A stretch of 28,156 nt of DNA from positions 1-28,156 of the forward strand of contig JAEDJL010000026.1 of the NCBI GenBank assembly GCA_016296345.1, given 5' to 3'. The translations under genes and the position numbers were made by a program. The stretch comes from Bacteroidales bacterium. GTDB lineage: Bacteria > Bacteroidota > Bacteroidia > Bacteroidales > P3. The notes under the pieces were generated by a model. The model saw only the letters and a list, made by a program, of their open reading frames with translations, was not told the origin of the DNA and searched no databases. Shown piece by piece: positions 1-7,014 of this stretch (positions are counted from its first letter, which is position 1; every line of letters starts with the position of its first letter).

Positions 1-30
1 AGCAGCTGCAAAAACGAAAATTTTCTTCAT
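1..30 (-). CDS. Truncated start of a secreted protein
   Basis: The minus strand from position 30 reads ATG followed by codons for MKKIFVFAAA, then runs off the window edge. A lysine pair followed by hydrophobic residues is typical of a signal peptide, so the product is probably exported. A good Bacteroidetes -7 box lies about 50 bases upstream on the same strand. Nothing can be said about the mature protein or its function. Confidence 0.6.
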   Translation of the reverse strand, partial: MKKIFVFAAA

Positions 31-81
31 AATTTCAATTCAGCTTTTTGTTCTACAATCAATTCTACAAGTTTTAGACGG

Positions 82-89
82 CAAAGATA
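82..89 (-). promoter_or_regulatory. Promoter -7 box for the truncated leftward gene
   Basis: The minus strand reads TATCTTTG, an exact match to the Bacteroidetes -7 consensus TAnnTTTG. It leaves a leader of roughly 45 bases before the ATG at 30. It is arranged back to back with the rightward promoter at 143-150. No clear -33 TTTG was found. Confidence 0.6.
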
Positions 90-142
90 GCAAAATATTA
101 CACCCAAATGCGAAAAAAGTGTGTTTTTCGCTGCAAAAACAC

Positions 143-150
143 TATCTTTG
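143..150 (+). promoter_or_regulatory. Promoter -7 box for the FISUMP/ABC unit
   Basis: TATCTTTG matches TAnnTTTG exactly and lies 40 bases before the ATG at 190. Just upstream is a small inverted repeat, CGAAAAA (111-117) and TTTTTCG (124-130), which sits between the two divergent promoters and could be an operator or chance. Confidence 0.6.
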
Positions 151-189
151 CAGCCGTTATTGACTGATTACAACACATTATAGCAAATT

Positions 190-924
190 ATGTTCAAACA
201 GTTGCTTTGTACAGCAGGCATATTATTTTGCATTTTGTCCGATTTGTTTGCCCAAAACTATGATGACAACTTTGCAAAGCCGATAGTAACCGAAAACGGA
301 CGGTATCGCTACTATGAATTACCCCCGATTAAGACTTCGGAAGGTGAATTGATTTTTTTGGACAGAAACCTTGGTGCAACAAGCGACTATGTAGGCACTA
401 CCGACTCTTGGGGAGACCTCTATCAATGGGGAAGAGCAACCGACGGACACGAGAAACGCTCTTCCGACACCACGCTTTCGCTTTCCAAAACCTACAATGC
501 CAATCACTCACTCTTCATTGTAGATGAAAAGAAAGCCAACGACTGGATGCAAAACAGCGACGATGACCTCTGGAAGGGAGAAAACGGATTGACCAATCCC
601 TGCCCTTGCGGATACAGATTGCCGACCGAAAAAGAGTGGAGAGCCTTGCTGAACCTCGGATATGAGGTAAAGACATCACAGGAGGGCTTTTACTATCTCT
701 CTATTGCCAACGGACAATTACTTCTTCCCGCAGCAGGTTTGAGAAATGCCTACACAGGCAACTTTCAGCACGTCGGAACAAGAGGATATTACTGGGGTGC
801 GGACGCAATCAGCCGAGGCACTTCCTCATGTATTGACTTTAACAAAGACGATATTACAACCAATATAAGCATTTTCGGTTTCAGAGCATTCGGACGAAGT
901 GTCCGTTGTCTGAAAGATAATTAA
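190..924 (+). CDS. Secreted FISUMP-domain protein
   Basis: A 244-residue protein with an N-terminal signal peptide (hydrophobic stretch to about residue 20, likely cut after the FA before QNY). The rest carries the hallmarks of the Fibrobacter succinogenes major paralogous (FISUMP) domain: DRNLGAT at 58-64, GDLYQWGR at 75-82, NPCPCGYRLPTEKEW at 136-150, LLLPAAGLR further on, GYYWG, and the closing SVRC. Such proteins are common in Bacteroidetes and Fibrobacteres and are thought to be surface or secreted, but no biochemical role is established. It has no recognisable T9SS sorting tail. The ABC transporter gene begins only 22 bases after its stop, so they are probably co-transcribed. Whether the transporter and this protein share a function is not shown. 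Confidence 0.82.
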   Translation: MFKQLLCTAGILFCILSDLFAQNYDDNFAKPIVTENGRYRYYELPPIKTSEGELIFLDRNLGATSDYVGTTDSWGDLYQWGRATDGHEKRSSDTTLSLSKTYNANHSLFIVDEKKANDWMQNSDDDLWKGENGLTNPCPCGYRLPTEKEWRALLNLGYEVKTSQEGFYYLSIANGQLLLPAAGLRNAYTGNFQHVGTRGYYWGADAISRGTSSCIDFNKDDITTNISIFGFRAFGRSVRCLKDN

Positions 925-946
925 GCGACAACAAATCAGCAATTCA

Positions 947-1852
947 ATGTCCATATTAGAAACAATCGAAGTAAGTAAACGCTATTCGGACCACCTTGCA
1001 CTTGACAAGGTTTCGATAAAAGTTGAACAAGGCGAAGTATTCGGGCTTCTGGGTCCCAACGGAGCAGGAAAGACGACCCTTATCCGCATGATAAACCAAA
1101 TCACGGCTCCAGACAGTGGCAAAATTCTTTTCTTTGACCGTCCGATAAGGGAGAGCGACACAACAAACATTGGTTATATGCCCGAGGAACGAGGTTTGTA
1201 CAAAAAGATGAAAGTATCCGAACAAGCCATGTACCTTGCCGAGCTGAAAGGATTAGAACCCAAAGAAGCCAAACGAAAATTGGAGTATTGGTTTGAAAAG
1301 TTTGAAATCACATCTTGGTGGGACAAGAAATTGGAAGAGCTGTCCAAGGGTATGGCACAGAAGATTCAGTTTATTACAACCATACTTCACGAACCCAAGT
1401 TGCTGATATTTGACGAGCCTTTCAGCGGATTTGACCCCGTGAATGCAGAATTATTGAAACAAGAAATCCTTTCACTTCGCAACAATGGTGCAACAATCAT
1501 TTTTTCCACCCACAACATGGCTTCGGTCGAAGAGATATGCGACCGAATTGTGCTTATCAACAAAGCAAAGAAGATTTTGGAGGGCAGAGTGGAGCAAATA
1601 AAACAAAGCTATTGCGAAAACATCTACGAGATTATCACTCCGAAAACTCAAATGCTCACTTTGGGAAGCGAATATGAGATTATCGAGCAGCAAACCACCG
1701 ACCGCAACTTGATTTTCAAGGTAAAAATTCCACAAGGTAAGAATGCAGAACTGATAAGCGAAGTAATGAAGCAAACAGACTTGCTCTCATATCGGGAAGT
1801 CTTGCCTTCAATGAACGAGATTTTCATAAAAACAGTAAAAAGCAATGAATAA
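947..1852 (+). CDS. ABC transporter ATP-binding protein, NatA-like
   Basis: A 301-residue cytoplasmic ATPase subunit. Visible motifs are Walker A GPNGAGKTT (36-44), the ABC signature as LSKGM (132-136), Walker B LLIFDEP (152-158) with a D-loop, and the switch histidine in STHN (189). After about residue 210 there is an extra C-terminal region of the DUF4162 type often seen in NatA-like exporters. It should pair with the permease whose gene overlaps its 3' end by 8 bases; in this family (COG4152 with COG1668) the pair is annotated as a sodium or drug efflux system, but the substrate cannot be read from sequence. I considered GldA, the gliding ATPase, but the dedicated overlapping permease and the C-terminal extension argue for a NatAB system. 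Confidence 0.85.
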   Translation: MSILETIEVSKRYSDHLALDKVSIKVEQGEVFGLLGPNGAGKTTLIRMINQITAPDSGKILFFDRPIRESDTTNIGYMPEERGLYKKMKVSEQAMYLAELKGLEPKEAKRKLEYWFEKFEITSWWDKKLEELSKGMAQKIQFITTILHEPKLLIFDEPFSGFDPVNAELLKQEILSLRNNGATIIFSTHNMASVEEICDRIVLINKAKKILEGRVEQIKQSYCENIYEIITPKTQMLTLGSEYEIIEQQTTDRNLIFKVKIPQGKNAELISEVMKQTDLLSYREVLPSMNEIFIKTVKSNE

Positions 1853-3191
1853 GACGAAAATAATAATCAAACGAGAATACCTTTCGAGAGTCAGGAAGAA
1901 GTCGTTTGTCGTCATGACTATCTTAGGTCCGCTGATGATTTGTGCTTTGTGGGTAATACCATTTCTTTTGCAACAAACAGGAGAGACAAGAAGCGAAATA
2001 ATCGTTGTAGATGCCACGGCAGAGCGATTGGACGACAAGTCTGTTGCCATTTTCAAAAACAAATTCAAGTCGGACGATGTGGTACATTACTCCTATTCGG
2101 ACGATATTGAAGCAGCTCAAAAACTTCTCAAAGACAACTCCTGCGATGCCGTGTTGGAAATAGTCTCCACAGGCGACAACCCTCCGATTAAGAGCTTTAT
2201 GTACTACGGAGAGAACGAGCCGGGGCTGAAAGTGCAGGAGCAAACCAAAAATCAGATTTTGAACATACTCAAAAATAGTATTCTTCAATACGATTACGGC
2301 ATGAATGAAAAGGAAATAGCATGGATAAACAACCCTACGATTGACTTTTATACCAAAAACATACTCACAGGAGAGAGTTCGTTCAACGAAATCAAGACTA
2401 TACTCGGGGCTGTCGGCGGTCTCCTTATATATATGTTCATCTTCATCTTTGGTTCAATGGTGATGAAAGGCGTAAGCGAAGAAAAGACCAACCGAATTGT
2501 CGAAGTGTTGGTGTCGAGTGTCAAACCTGTTCAGCTGCTTATGGGAAAACTTATTGCCATTGCCTTGGTTGGACTTACCCAATTTGCAATGTGGGTTGTG
2601 ATTACCTTTGGCATCATATCCTTTGTGCAGGCTGCCTCACCGGAGCTTTTTGCCCCTGCCGAGCAAGAGCAAATCACTGTAAACGAAAGAGTAATCACGG
2701 TAGATAAACTAAATTCTGTCGAAAGCAGCGGAGCAAACGAGTTGGTGCAAGGGCTTATGGCAATCAACTATCCCCTTGTTGTGGGAATGTTCCTTTTCTT
2801 CTTTATTGCAGGTTACTTTCTCTACGCATCACTTTTTGGTGCGATAGGTTCGCTTATTGACATCGACACAGACGGACAGCAGTTCACCCTGCCTGTTACA
2901 ATACCTATGATTATTGCAATAGTCTCCCTGCCAATGGTAATGGAAAATCCTTCCGGTCAGGCAGCCTTCTGGCTCTCTGTCATACCGTTCACCTCGCCTG
3001 TTGCAATGATGGTGAGAATACCTTTCGGCGTTCCTGTGTGGCAACTTGCCGTTTCTATCGGATTGATGCTCGTAACGATTGTAATATGCATAGCGATTGC
3101 AGCAAAGATTTACAAGACTGCAATACTTATGTACGGCAAAAAAATCACCTACAAGGAGATTTGGAAATGGCTAAGGTACAAAAATGCCTGA
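1845..3191 (+). CDS. ABC-2 type permease, NatB-like
   Basis: A 448-residue membrane subunit. One transmembrane segment lies near residues 20-42, followed by an extracytoplasmic region of about 140 residues, then a cluster of five or more hydrophobic segments from about 190 to 430. The conserved stretch KGVSEEKTNRIVEVLVSSVK lies just after the second segment and is typical of NatB/YhaP-type (COG1668) ABC-2 permeases. The start codon overlaps the end of the ATPase gene by 8 bases, which implies translational coupling and a single complex. The transported substrate is unknown. The reading frame ends near a weak hairpin with a T-run that probably ends this transcript. Confidence 0.85.
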   Translation: MNKTKIIIKREYLSRVRKKSFVVMTILGPLMICALWVIPFLLQQTGETRSEIIVVDATAERLDDKSVAIFKNKFKSDDVVHYSYSDDIEAAQKLLKDNSCDAVLEIVSTGDNPPIKSFMYYGENEPGLKVQEQTKNQILNILKNSILQYDYGMNEKEIAWINNPTIDFYTKNILTGESSFNEIKTILGAVGGLLIYMFIFIFGSMVMKGVSEEKTNRIVEVLVSSVKPVQLLMGKLIAIALVGLTQFAMWVVITFGIISFVQAASPELFAPAEQEQITVNERVITVDKLNSVESSGANELVQGLMAINYPLVVGMFLFFFIAGYFLYASLFGAIGSLIDIDTDGQQFTLPVTIPMIIAIVSLPMVMENPSGQAAFWLSVIPFTSPVAMMVRIPFGVPVWQLAVSIGLMLVTIVICIAIAAKIYKTAILMYGKKITYKEIWKWLRYKNA

Positions 3192-3265
3192 TTGGTCAAG
3201 GTTTTAAGAATGTCAAAAGGAGGAATAACATACGCACAAAGTCGATATTTGGTATTTAATCCCGC

Positions 3266-3304
3266 AGGGCAAAACGCCTTTTTATGCAAACAATTCGCCC
3301 TTTT
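3266..3304 (+). repeat. Two degenerate 13-mers 21 bp apart; weak terminator
   Basis: Copy 1 (3271-3283) reads AAAACGCCTTTTT and copy 2 (3292-3304) reads AATTCGCCCTTTT, starting exactly 21 bp later. They resemble the AAAACGCCGTTTT unit found at 6392-6467, 20647-20723 and 22795-22828. A short stem, AGGGC with GCCTT (one G-T pair), followed by T's also makes this the likely end of the natAB transcript. Confidence 0.45.
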
Positions 3305-3330
3305 GAGCGTAAAGGTATAGATATTTGTCG

Positions 3331-3338
3331 TAACTTTG
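3331..3338 (+). promoter_or_regulatory. Promoter -7 box for the small membrane gene
   Basis: TAACTTTG matches TAnnTTTG. Because it lies downstream of an in-frame ATG at 3284, that upstream start would not be transcribed from here. This supports the ATG at 3374. A TTTG at 3302-3305 is farther away than usual for a -33 element. Confidence 0.6.
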
Positions 3339-3373
3339 CGGCGATTTTTGAAATAAAAGATTGCATTTTGAAA

Positions 3374-3613
3374 ATGAATAAGTTTTTTTTGAAAAGCGTA
3401 TTGAAAGCACTCATTGCAGCTGTGTTAATCATAGTAATGTGGATATTTCAATACTATCCAGAGAGCGTAAACTTCAAGTTCTGGTTGGGGCTTGTTGTTG
3501 TCATAGGAATACTTTGCTACTTGGTTGTCTTGGTATGGTCTTTGGCTTCCAAGGTATCTGCCTTTGAGAAAGAGAAAAGCAAAGAACTCCAAATCAAAGA
3601 AGAAGAAAAGTAA
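3374..3613 (+). CDS. Small two-helix membrane protein, unknown
   Basis: A 79-residue protein that begins MNKFFLKSVLKAL. Two hydrophobic segments, about residues 9-26 and 37-60, are joined by a short polar loop (YYPESVNFKF). The C-terminus is charged (EKEKSKELQIKEEEK) and probably cytoplasmic. I recognise no family. The start was chosen because the promoter at 3331-3338 lies between this ATG and the earlier in-frame one. It is followed by a hairpin and the gene for a larger membrane protein, so it may be the first gene of a unit reaching dapF. Confidence 0.6.
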   Translation: MNKFFLKSVLKALIAAVLIIVMWIFQYYPESVNFKFWLGLVVVIGILCYLVVLVWSLASKVSAFEKEKSKELQIKEEEK

Positions 3614-3642
3614 CTTTTTATATGTTTAATGGTATCTTTTGC

Positions 3643-3682
3643 GGGAAATTGCCTGTCAATTTCCCCAAAGGATTTTTTTTTT
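3643..3682 (+). terminator. Hairpin with a delayed T-tract
   Basis: GGGAAATT (3643-3650) and AATTTCCC (3658-3665) are perfect 8-bp arms around a 7-base loop. Ten T's follow at 3673-3682, seven bases after the stem. This could be a terminator for the small membrane gene or an attenuator in the leader of the next gene, whose ATG is 17 bases past the T-tract. Confidence 0.5.
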
Positions 3683-3698
3683 GTAAAACGAAAAGAAG

Positions 3699-4397
3699 AT
3701 GAAGAAAAAAGACTTGATTTTTATTGCTGCTTGTGCGGTTGTGGTGGCTCTGTTTTTTGTTGTAGAGCCTTTGAACTGTTGGTTTATGTCATGGAGCAAA
3801 GCTCACGATTGGCGTTACTTTGTGTTGGCGTTTTTGAAGTTCGGAGTTTTGGCAACGGTCGGTGAGTGCATTGGTTTGAGAATAAGCAAGGGCGTTTACA
3901 ACCAAAAGGGATTTGGAATACTGCCTCGTGCTTTGGTGTGGGGAATATTGGGCGTTGCAATCACCATTGCAATGGGTATTTTCTCGTCGGGAACATTCAA
4001 CCTGTTGTCTTACTTCGGTCTCGACTTGAATAACCAAACTATTGGCGGCGAACCGTTCGGCATAAGGTTGCTATATGCTGTCTGTGTGTCGGTTTTGATG
4101 AATACTTTCTTTGCTCCTGTCTTTATGACGATACACAAGATGACCGATACTCACATTCTGAACACAGGAGGAACGCTCAAAGGCTTCTTCTCTCCCATTC
4201 CGTTCGGTCAGATTTTTGAAAACTTGAATTGGAAGGTGCAATGGAACTTTGTTTTCATGAAGACCATTCCGTTTTTCTGGTATCCTGCTCACACAATCAC
4301 CTTCTTGTTGCCTCCGCAGTTCAGAGTATTGTTTGCAGCTTTGCTCGGAGTTGCCTTGGGCATCATTTTGTCGATTGCAAACATGAAGAAAAAGTAA
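3699..4397 (+). CDS. Multi-spanning membrane protein, possibly Mpv17/PMP22-like
   Basis: A 232-residue inner-membrane protein with about five hydrophobic segments (near residues 5-22, 40-58, 80-102, 125-148 and 205-228). The C-terminal part, NLNWKVQWNFVFMKTIPFFW followed by a P..FRVLFAALLGVALGIILS stretch, resembles in spacing the Mpv17/PMP22 signature of a W near a helix, a proline-rich turn, then FR and a final helix. That assignment is from memory and tentative. No catalytic motif is evident. The next gene, for an outer-membrane protein, starts 21 bases after its stop, so the two are probably co-transcribed with dapF. Confidence 0.65.
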   Translation: MKKKDLIFIAACAVVVALFFVVEPLNCWFMSWSKAHDWRYFVLAFLKFGVLATVGECIGLRISKGVYNQKGFGILPRALVWGILGVAITIAMGIFSSGTFNLLSYFGLDLNNQTIGGEPFGIRLLYAVCVSVLMNTFFAPVFMTIHKMTDTHILNTGGTLKGFFSPIPFGQIFENLNWKVQWNFVFMKTIPFFWYPAHTITFLLPPQFRVLFAALLGVALGIILSIANMKKK

Positions 4398-4418
4398 CAA
4401 ACGCCTTTCTTATCAACA

Positions 4419-5624
4419 ATGAAACAAAGAATTGTTTTGACAATATGCCTTTTGCTGTGCAGTCTTTGCGGATCTGCACAGCAAAAGAGCTACGATTTTG
4501 AATTTTATGGCTGGATAAGTCCGCAATACTTCCTTAATTCGCGTCAGTGTGCAGGGGCAAGAGACGGACTTTTGTGCCTTTACCCTCTCGCACCCGACTT
4601 TATGCCCTCGGGAGAAGACCTCAACGACAAATTAAATCACAACTTTTCGGCAGCAACCACTCGTTTTGGTGCAAGAATTCGTCTTGATGATGTTTTGGGA
4701 GCAAAGGTTGTGGGAAATATAGAGACGGATTTTACAGGTCAAAGCGATGCAAATATGCACCTTTTGAGGCTTCGTCAGGCAAATGTCACGATGATGTGGC
4801 AAAATGTTTTCGCCTTGACTGCCGGACATGGTTGGAGCGTGTTCTGCGTTCCCGAGATGATGCCGCAAATGCAAGATTTGAACAACGGAACTCCCTTCCA
4901 CCCTTTCGCAAGGCTCAATCACATTCGTTTGGATTACTCTCCCTGCTCTCTGATAAGCCTTATAGGTTCGTTGGGTTGGCAAAGGGACTATGCCACAGTG
5001 GGAATAGAGAACAAAAGAGACTACACTCAGCAATCTCGGACGATGATACCCGAGTTAAACTTGCAGTTGCAGTTTCATCACAATGGCATCTTGGCAGGAT
5101 TTACGGGCGAAGCAAAAGTGATACAACCGCGAAAGGAGTATTCCGAAAAGCTGACGAGCTTTGCCGCAAACGCTTTTTTCAACTACAAGACAAGCAAACT
5201 CAACTTCAAACTGCAAGCTCTGTGGGGCGAAAATATGAATGACTATTGTCTTTTCGGCGGATATTACGAATTTGACCAAAGTCTTGAAACTCCCGACAAT
5301 CCTTTCGGCTATTCTTCAAGTGCAATCTCTGCTCTGTGGTGCGAACTTATATATGATTTGGGGCGTTTCACTCCTGCTGTCTTTGTGGGTTATGCTTCTC
5401 ATGAGAACAAAGCACAAAACTACAACAAGGCTTACGGAAGTGCAATGGCGTTGGAGAATATTTTTCGCATCGCTCCGCGTTTGGATTATCACTTCACAAA
5501 AGATTTTCTTCTCAGTACATCGGTGGAATACACCAATGTGAAGTACGAGGACGATGTTTGCAAAAACCGACTTGACAATTACAGATTGTCTCTAACCTTG
5601 TTGTACAGATTTAGCAGCAAATGA
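4419..5624 (+). CDS. Outer-membrane beta-barrel protein, porin-like
   Basis: A 401-residue protein with a signal peptide (residues 1-20, ending GSAQQ) and no further hydrophobic helices. The rest has the alternating pattern of amphipathic strands and aromatic girdles expected of an outer-membrane barrel, for example the opening YDFEFYGWISPQYF and the closing NYRLSLTLLYRFSSK. The first strand resembles trimeric porin-like proteins that begin YGFIK or YGW. The barrel could have around 16 strands by length. The substrate is unknown. The stop codon overlaps the dapF start (ATGA), so translation of dapF is probably coupled to it. Confidence 0.65.
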   Translation: MKQRIVLTICLLLCSLCGSAQQKSYDFEFYGWISPQYFLNSRQCAGARDGLLCLYPLAPDFMPSGEDLNDKLNHNFSAATTRFGARIRLDDVLGAKVVGNIETDFTGQSDANMHLLRLRQANVTMMWQNVFALTAGHGWSVFCVPEMMPQMQDLNNGTPFHPFARLNHIRLDYSPCSLISLIGSLGWQRDYATVGIENKRDYTQQSRTMIPELNLQLQFHHNGILAGFTGEAKVIQPRKEYSEKLTSFAANAFFNYKTSKLNFKLQALWGENMNDYCLFGGYYEFDQSLETPDNPFGYSSSAISALWCELIYDLGRFTPAVFVGYASHENKAQNYNKAYGSAMALENIFRIAPRLDYHFTKDFLLSTSVEYTNVKYEDDVCKNRLDNYRLSLTLLYRFSSK

Positions 5625-6406
5625 AGATAGCATTTCACAAATATCAGGGAGCGGGAAACGACTTTATTCTTATTGACAACCGCAAGGGGGACATAAATCT
5701 CACAAAAGAACAAATAAGACGTCTTTGCGACAGACATTTCGGCATTGGCAGCGATGGTTTGATACTGTTGGAAAATAGCGAAAGGGAAGATTTTGCCATG
5801 CGATTTTTCAATCCCGACGGCTCGGGCGGCATGATGTGCGGCAATGGTGGCAGATGTATAGTTTCGTTTGCCAAAGAGCTTGGCTTGTTTGAGAAAAAGT
5901 GCAGCTTTGAAGCCCCCGACGGAGTTCACCACGGTGAGATTGAGGGCGATGTTGTCCGATTGCAAATGTCGGATACCGCAATGCCTGCGTTTTTTGAAGA
6001 CGGAATGCACCTTGATACCGGAACATCTCATTTTGTGGTCTTTACAGACAATCTTGACGGCATTGACATTTGCCGCGAGGGCAGAAAACTGCGATTTGAC
6101 AAAAGATTTGACAAATTCGGAGGCTGCAATGTCAATTTCGTAAAGCCGCTAAGAGCAAACGAAATAGCAATAAGGACATACGAAAGGGGTGTAGAAGACG
6201 AGACCTTGGCTTGCGGCACAGGCATAACGGCTGCCGCACTTGCAACAAGCATAAAGCACAAGTTTGAAGACGGACGCCACACAATCAAAGTCTCTGCCAA
6301 AGGAGGCGAATTATCAGTCGAATTCAATAAAAACAAGGACAAATTCAGCAATATAGTACTCTGCGGAAAGGGCGAGAAAGTATTCTGTGGCGAAACGGCG
6401 ATTTAA
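5621..6406 (+). CDS. dapF: Diaminopimelate epimerase
   Basis: A 261-residue enzyme that interconverts LL- and meso-diaminopimelate, supplying lysine and peptidoglycan synthesis in the cytoplasm. The two catalytic cysteines are in the expected contexts: C73 in MMCGNGGRC and C198 in ETLACGTGITAAA. The N-terminal KYQGAGNDF and the RRLCDRHFGIGSDG stretch are classic for the family, and the length is close to normal. The start overlaps the upstream barrel gene by 4 bases. The last codons, GETAI and the stop, are part of the first unit of the 21-bp-spaced repeat array, so this end of the protein may have been shaped by the repeat. Confidence 0.97.
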   Translation: MKIAFHKYQGAGNDFILIDNRKGDINLTKEQIRRLCDRHFGIGSDGLILLENSEREDFAMRFFNPDGSGGMMCGNGGRCIVSFAKELGLFEKKCSFEAPDGVHHGEIEGDVVRLQMSDTAMPAFFEDGMHLDTGTSHFVVFTDNLDGIDICREGRKLRFDKRFDKFGGCNVNFVKPLRANEIAIRTYERGVEDETLACGTGITAAALATSIKHKFEDGRHTIKVSAKGGELSVEFNKNKDKFSNIVLCGKGEKVFCGETAI

Positions 6407-6471
6407 TCAAATAAAACGGCGATTTGGCAGAACGAAACGGCGTTTTATTTTGCCAAATCGCCGTTTTATTT
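6392..6471 (+). repeat. Four 13-mers at exact 21-bp spacing; long hairpin after dapF
   Basis: Units begin at 6392 (GAAACGGCGATTT), 6413 (AAAACGGCGATTT), 6434 (GAAACGGCGTTTT) and 6455 (AAATCGCCGTTTT). The first overlaps the end of dapF. Positions 6409-6429 and 6451-6471 are perfect reverse complements, giving a 21-bp stem around a 21-base loop, followed by TTTG. The hairpin probably terminates the dapF transcript; the exact spacing is not needed for that. Confidence 0.85.
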
Positions 6472-6506
6472 TTGTCGGATTTCGAGAAGAAAAAAACGGA
6501 TAACAT

Positions 6507-6537
6507 TTTGTCAATTCAAAAAATAGTTGTACTTTTG
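6507..6537 (+). promoter_or_regulatory. Promoter of rpsO
   Basis: A -33 TTTG (6507-6510) and a -7 box TACTTTTG (6530-6537) are separated by 19 bases, the best complete Bacteroidetes promoter in the window. The leader to the ATG at 6593 is about 50 bases. Confidence 0.8.
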
Positions 6538-6592
6538 CAAACTCGTAGGGAAATAGAGAATTAGTTAAAAACAAAAATAAGTATAGGTAGAT

Positions 6593-6862
6593 ATGTATTT
6601 GACAGCCGAGAAAAAGAAAGAGATTTTTGCTCAATATGGCAAAAATGCAGCTGATACAGGTTCAACAGAGTCTCAAATAGCGTTGTTCACGTTCAGAATT
6701 AAAAAACTGACTCAACACGTTCAGGAAAACCACAAGGACTTGTTTACAAAAAGATCCCTTGTCAGGTTGGTAGGAAAGAGAAGACGTTTGTTGGACTACC
6801 TTAAAGCAACTGATATTGAGAAATATCGTGAGCTTATAAAGAAATTAGGTATCAGAAAGTAA
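6593..6862 (+). CDS. rpsO: 30S ribosomal protein S15
   Basis: An 89-residue primary 16S rRNA-binding protein of the small subunit. The sequence is fully typical: GSTESQIALFTFRIKKLTQH in the first half, then DLFTKRSLVRLVGKRRRLLD and YLK at the RNA-binding helices. The length equals the usual 89. A strong promoter precedes it and a terminator follows it, and pnp lies next, the same rpsO-pnp order known from many bacteria. In other species S15 represses its own mRNA; no leader structure is obvious here. Confidence 0.98.
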   Translation: MYLTAEKKKEIFAQYGKNAADTGSTESQIALFTFRIKKLTQHVQENHKDLFTKRSLVRLVGKRRRLLDYLKATDIEKYRELIKKLGIRK

Positions 6863-6895
6863 CTTTTTTAAGAGGATTACTAAGTGAGGTTTCTT

Positions 6896-6925
6896 AAAGG
6901 CAATTAGGGGCTAATTGCCTTTTTT
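6896..6925 (+). terminator. Terminator between rpsO and pnp
   Basis: A 12-bp perfect stem, AAAGGCAATTAG (6896-6907) with its complement at 6911-6922, has a GGG loop and runs straight into a T-tract. It should stop or attenuate most rpsO transcripts before pnp. Confidence 0.88.
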
Positions 6926-7014
6926 GTGTTGTTTATGGAGCAAAAATCAGAAGAAACAAATCGAAAAGCCCAAGTCTGCTCCGCTTGGAAGAGGTAAAAA
7001 GAAAGAAAATAATA

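Noticed and set aside
947..1852. Assignment of the first ABC ATPase as GldA, partner of GldF and GldG
   Set aside because: It overlaps its own NatB-like permease and has a DUF4162-like tail; the gldFG genes are 13 kb away on the other strand.
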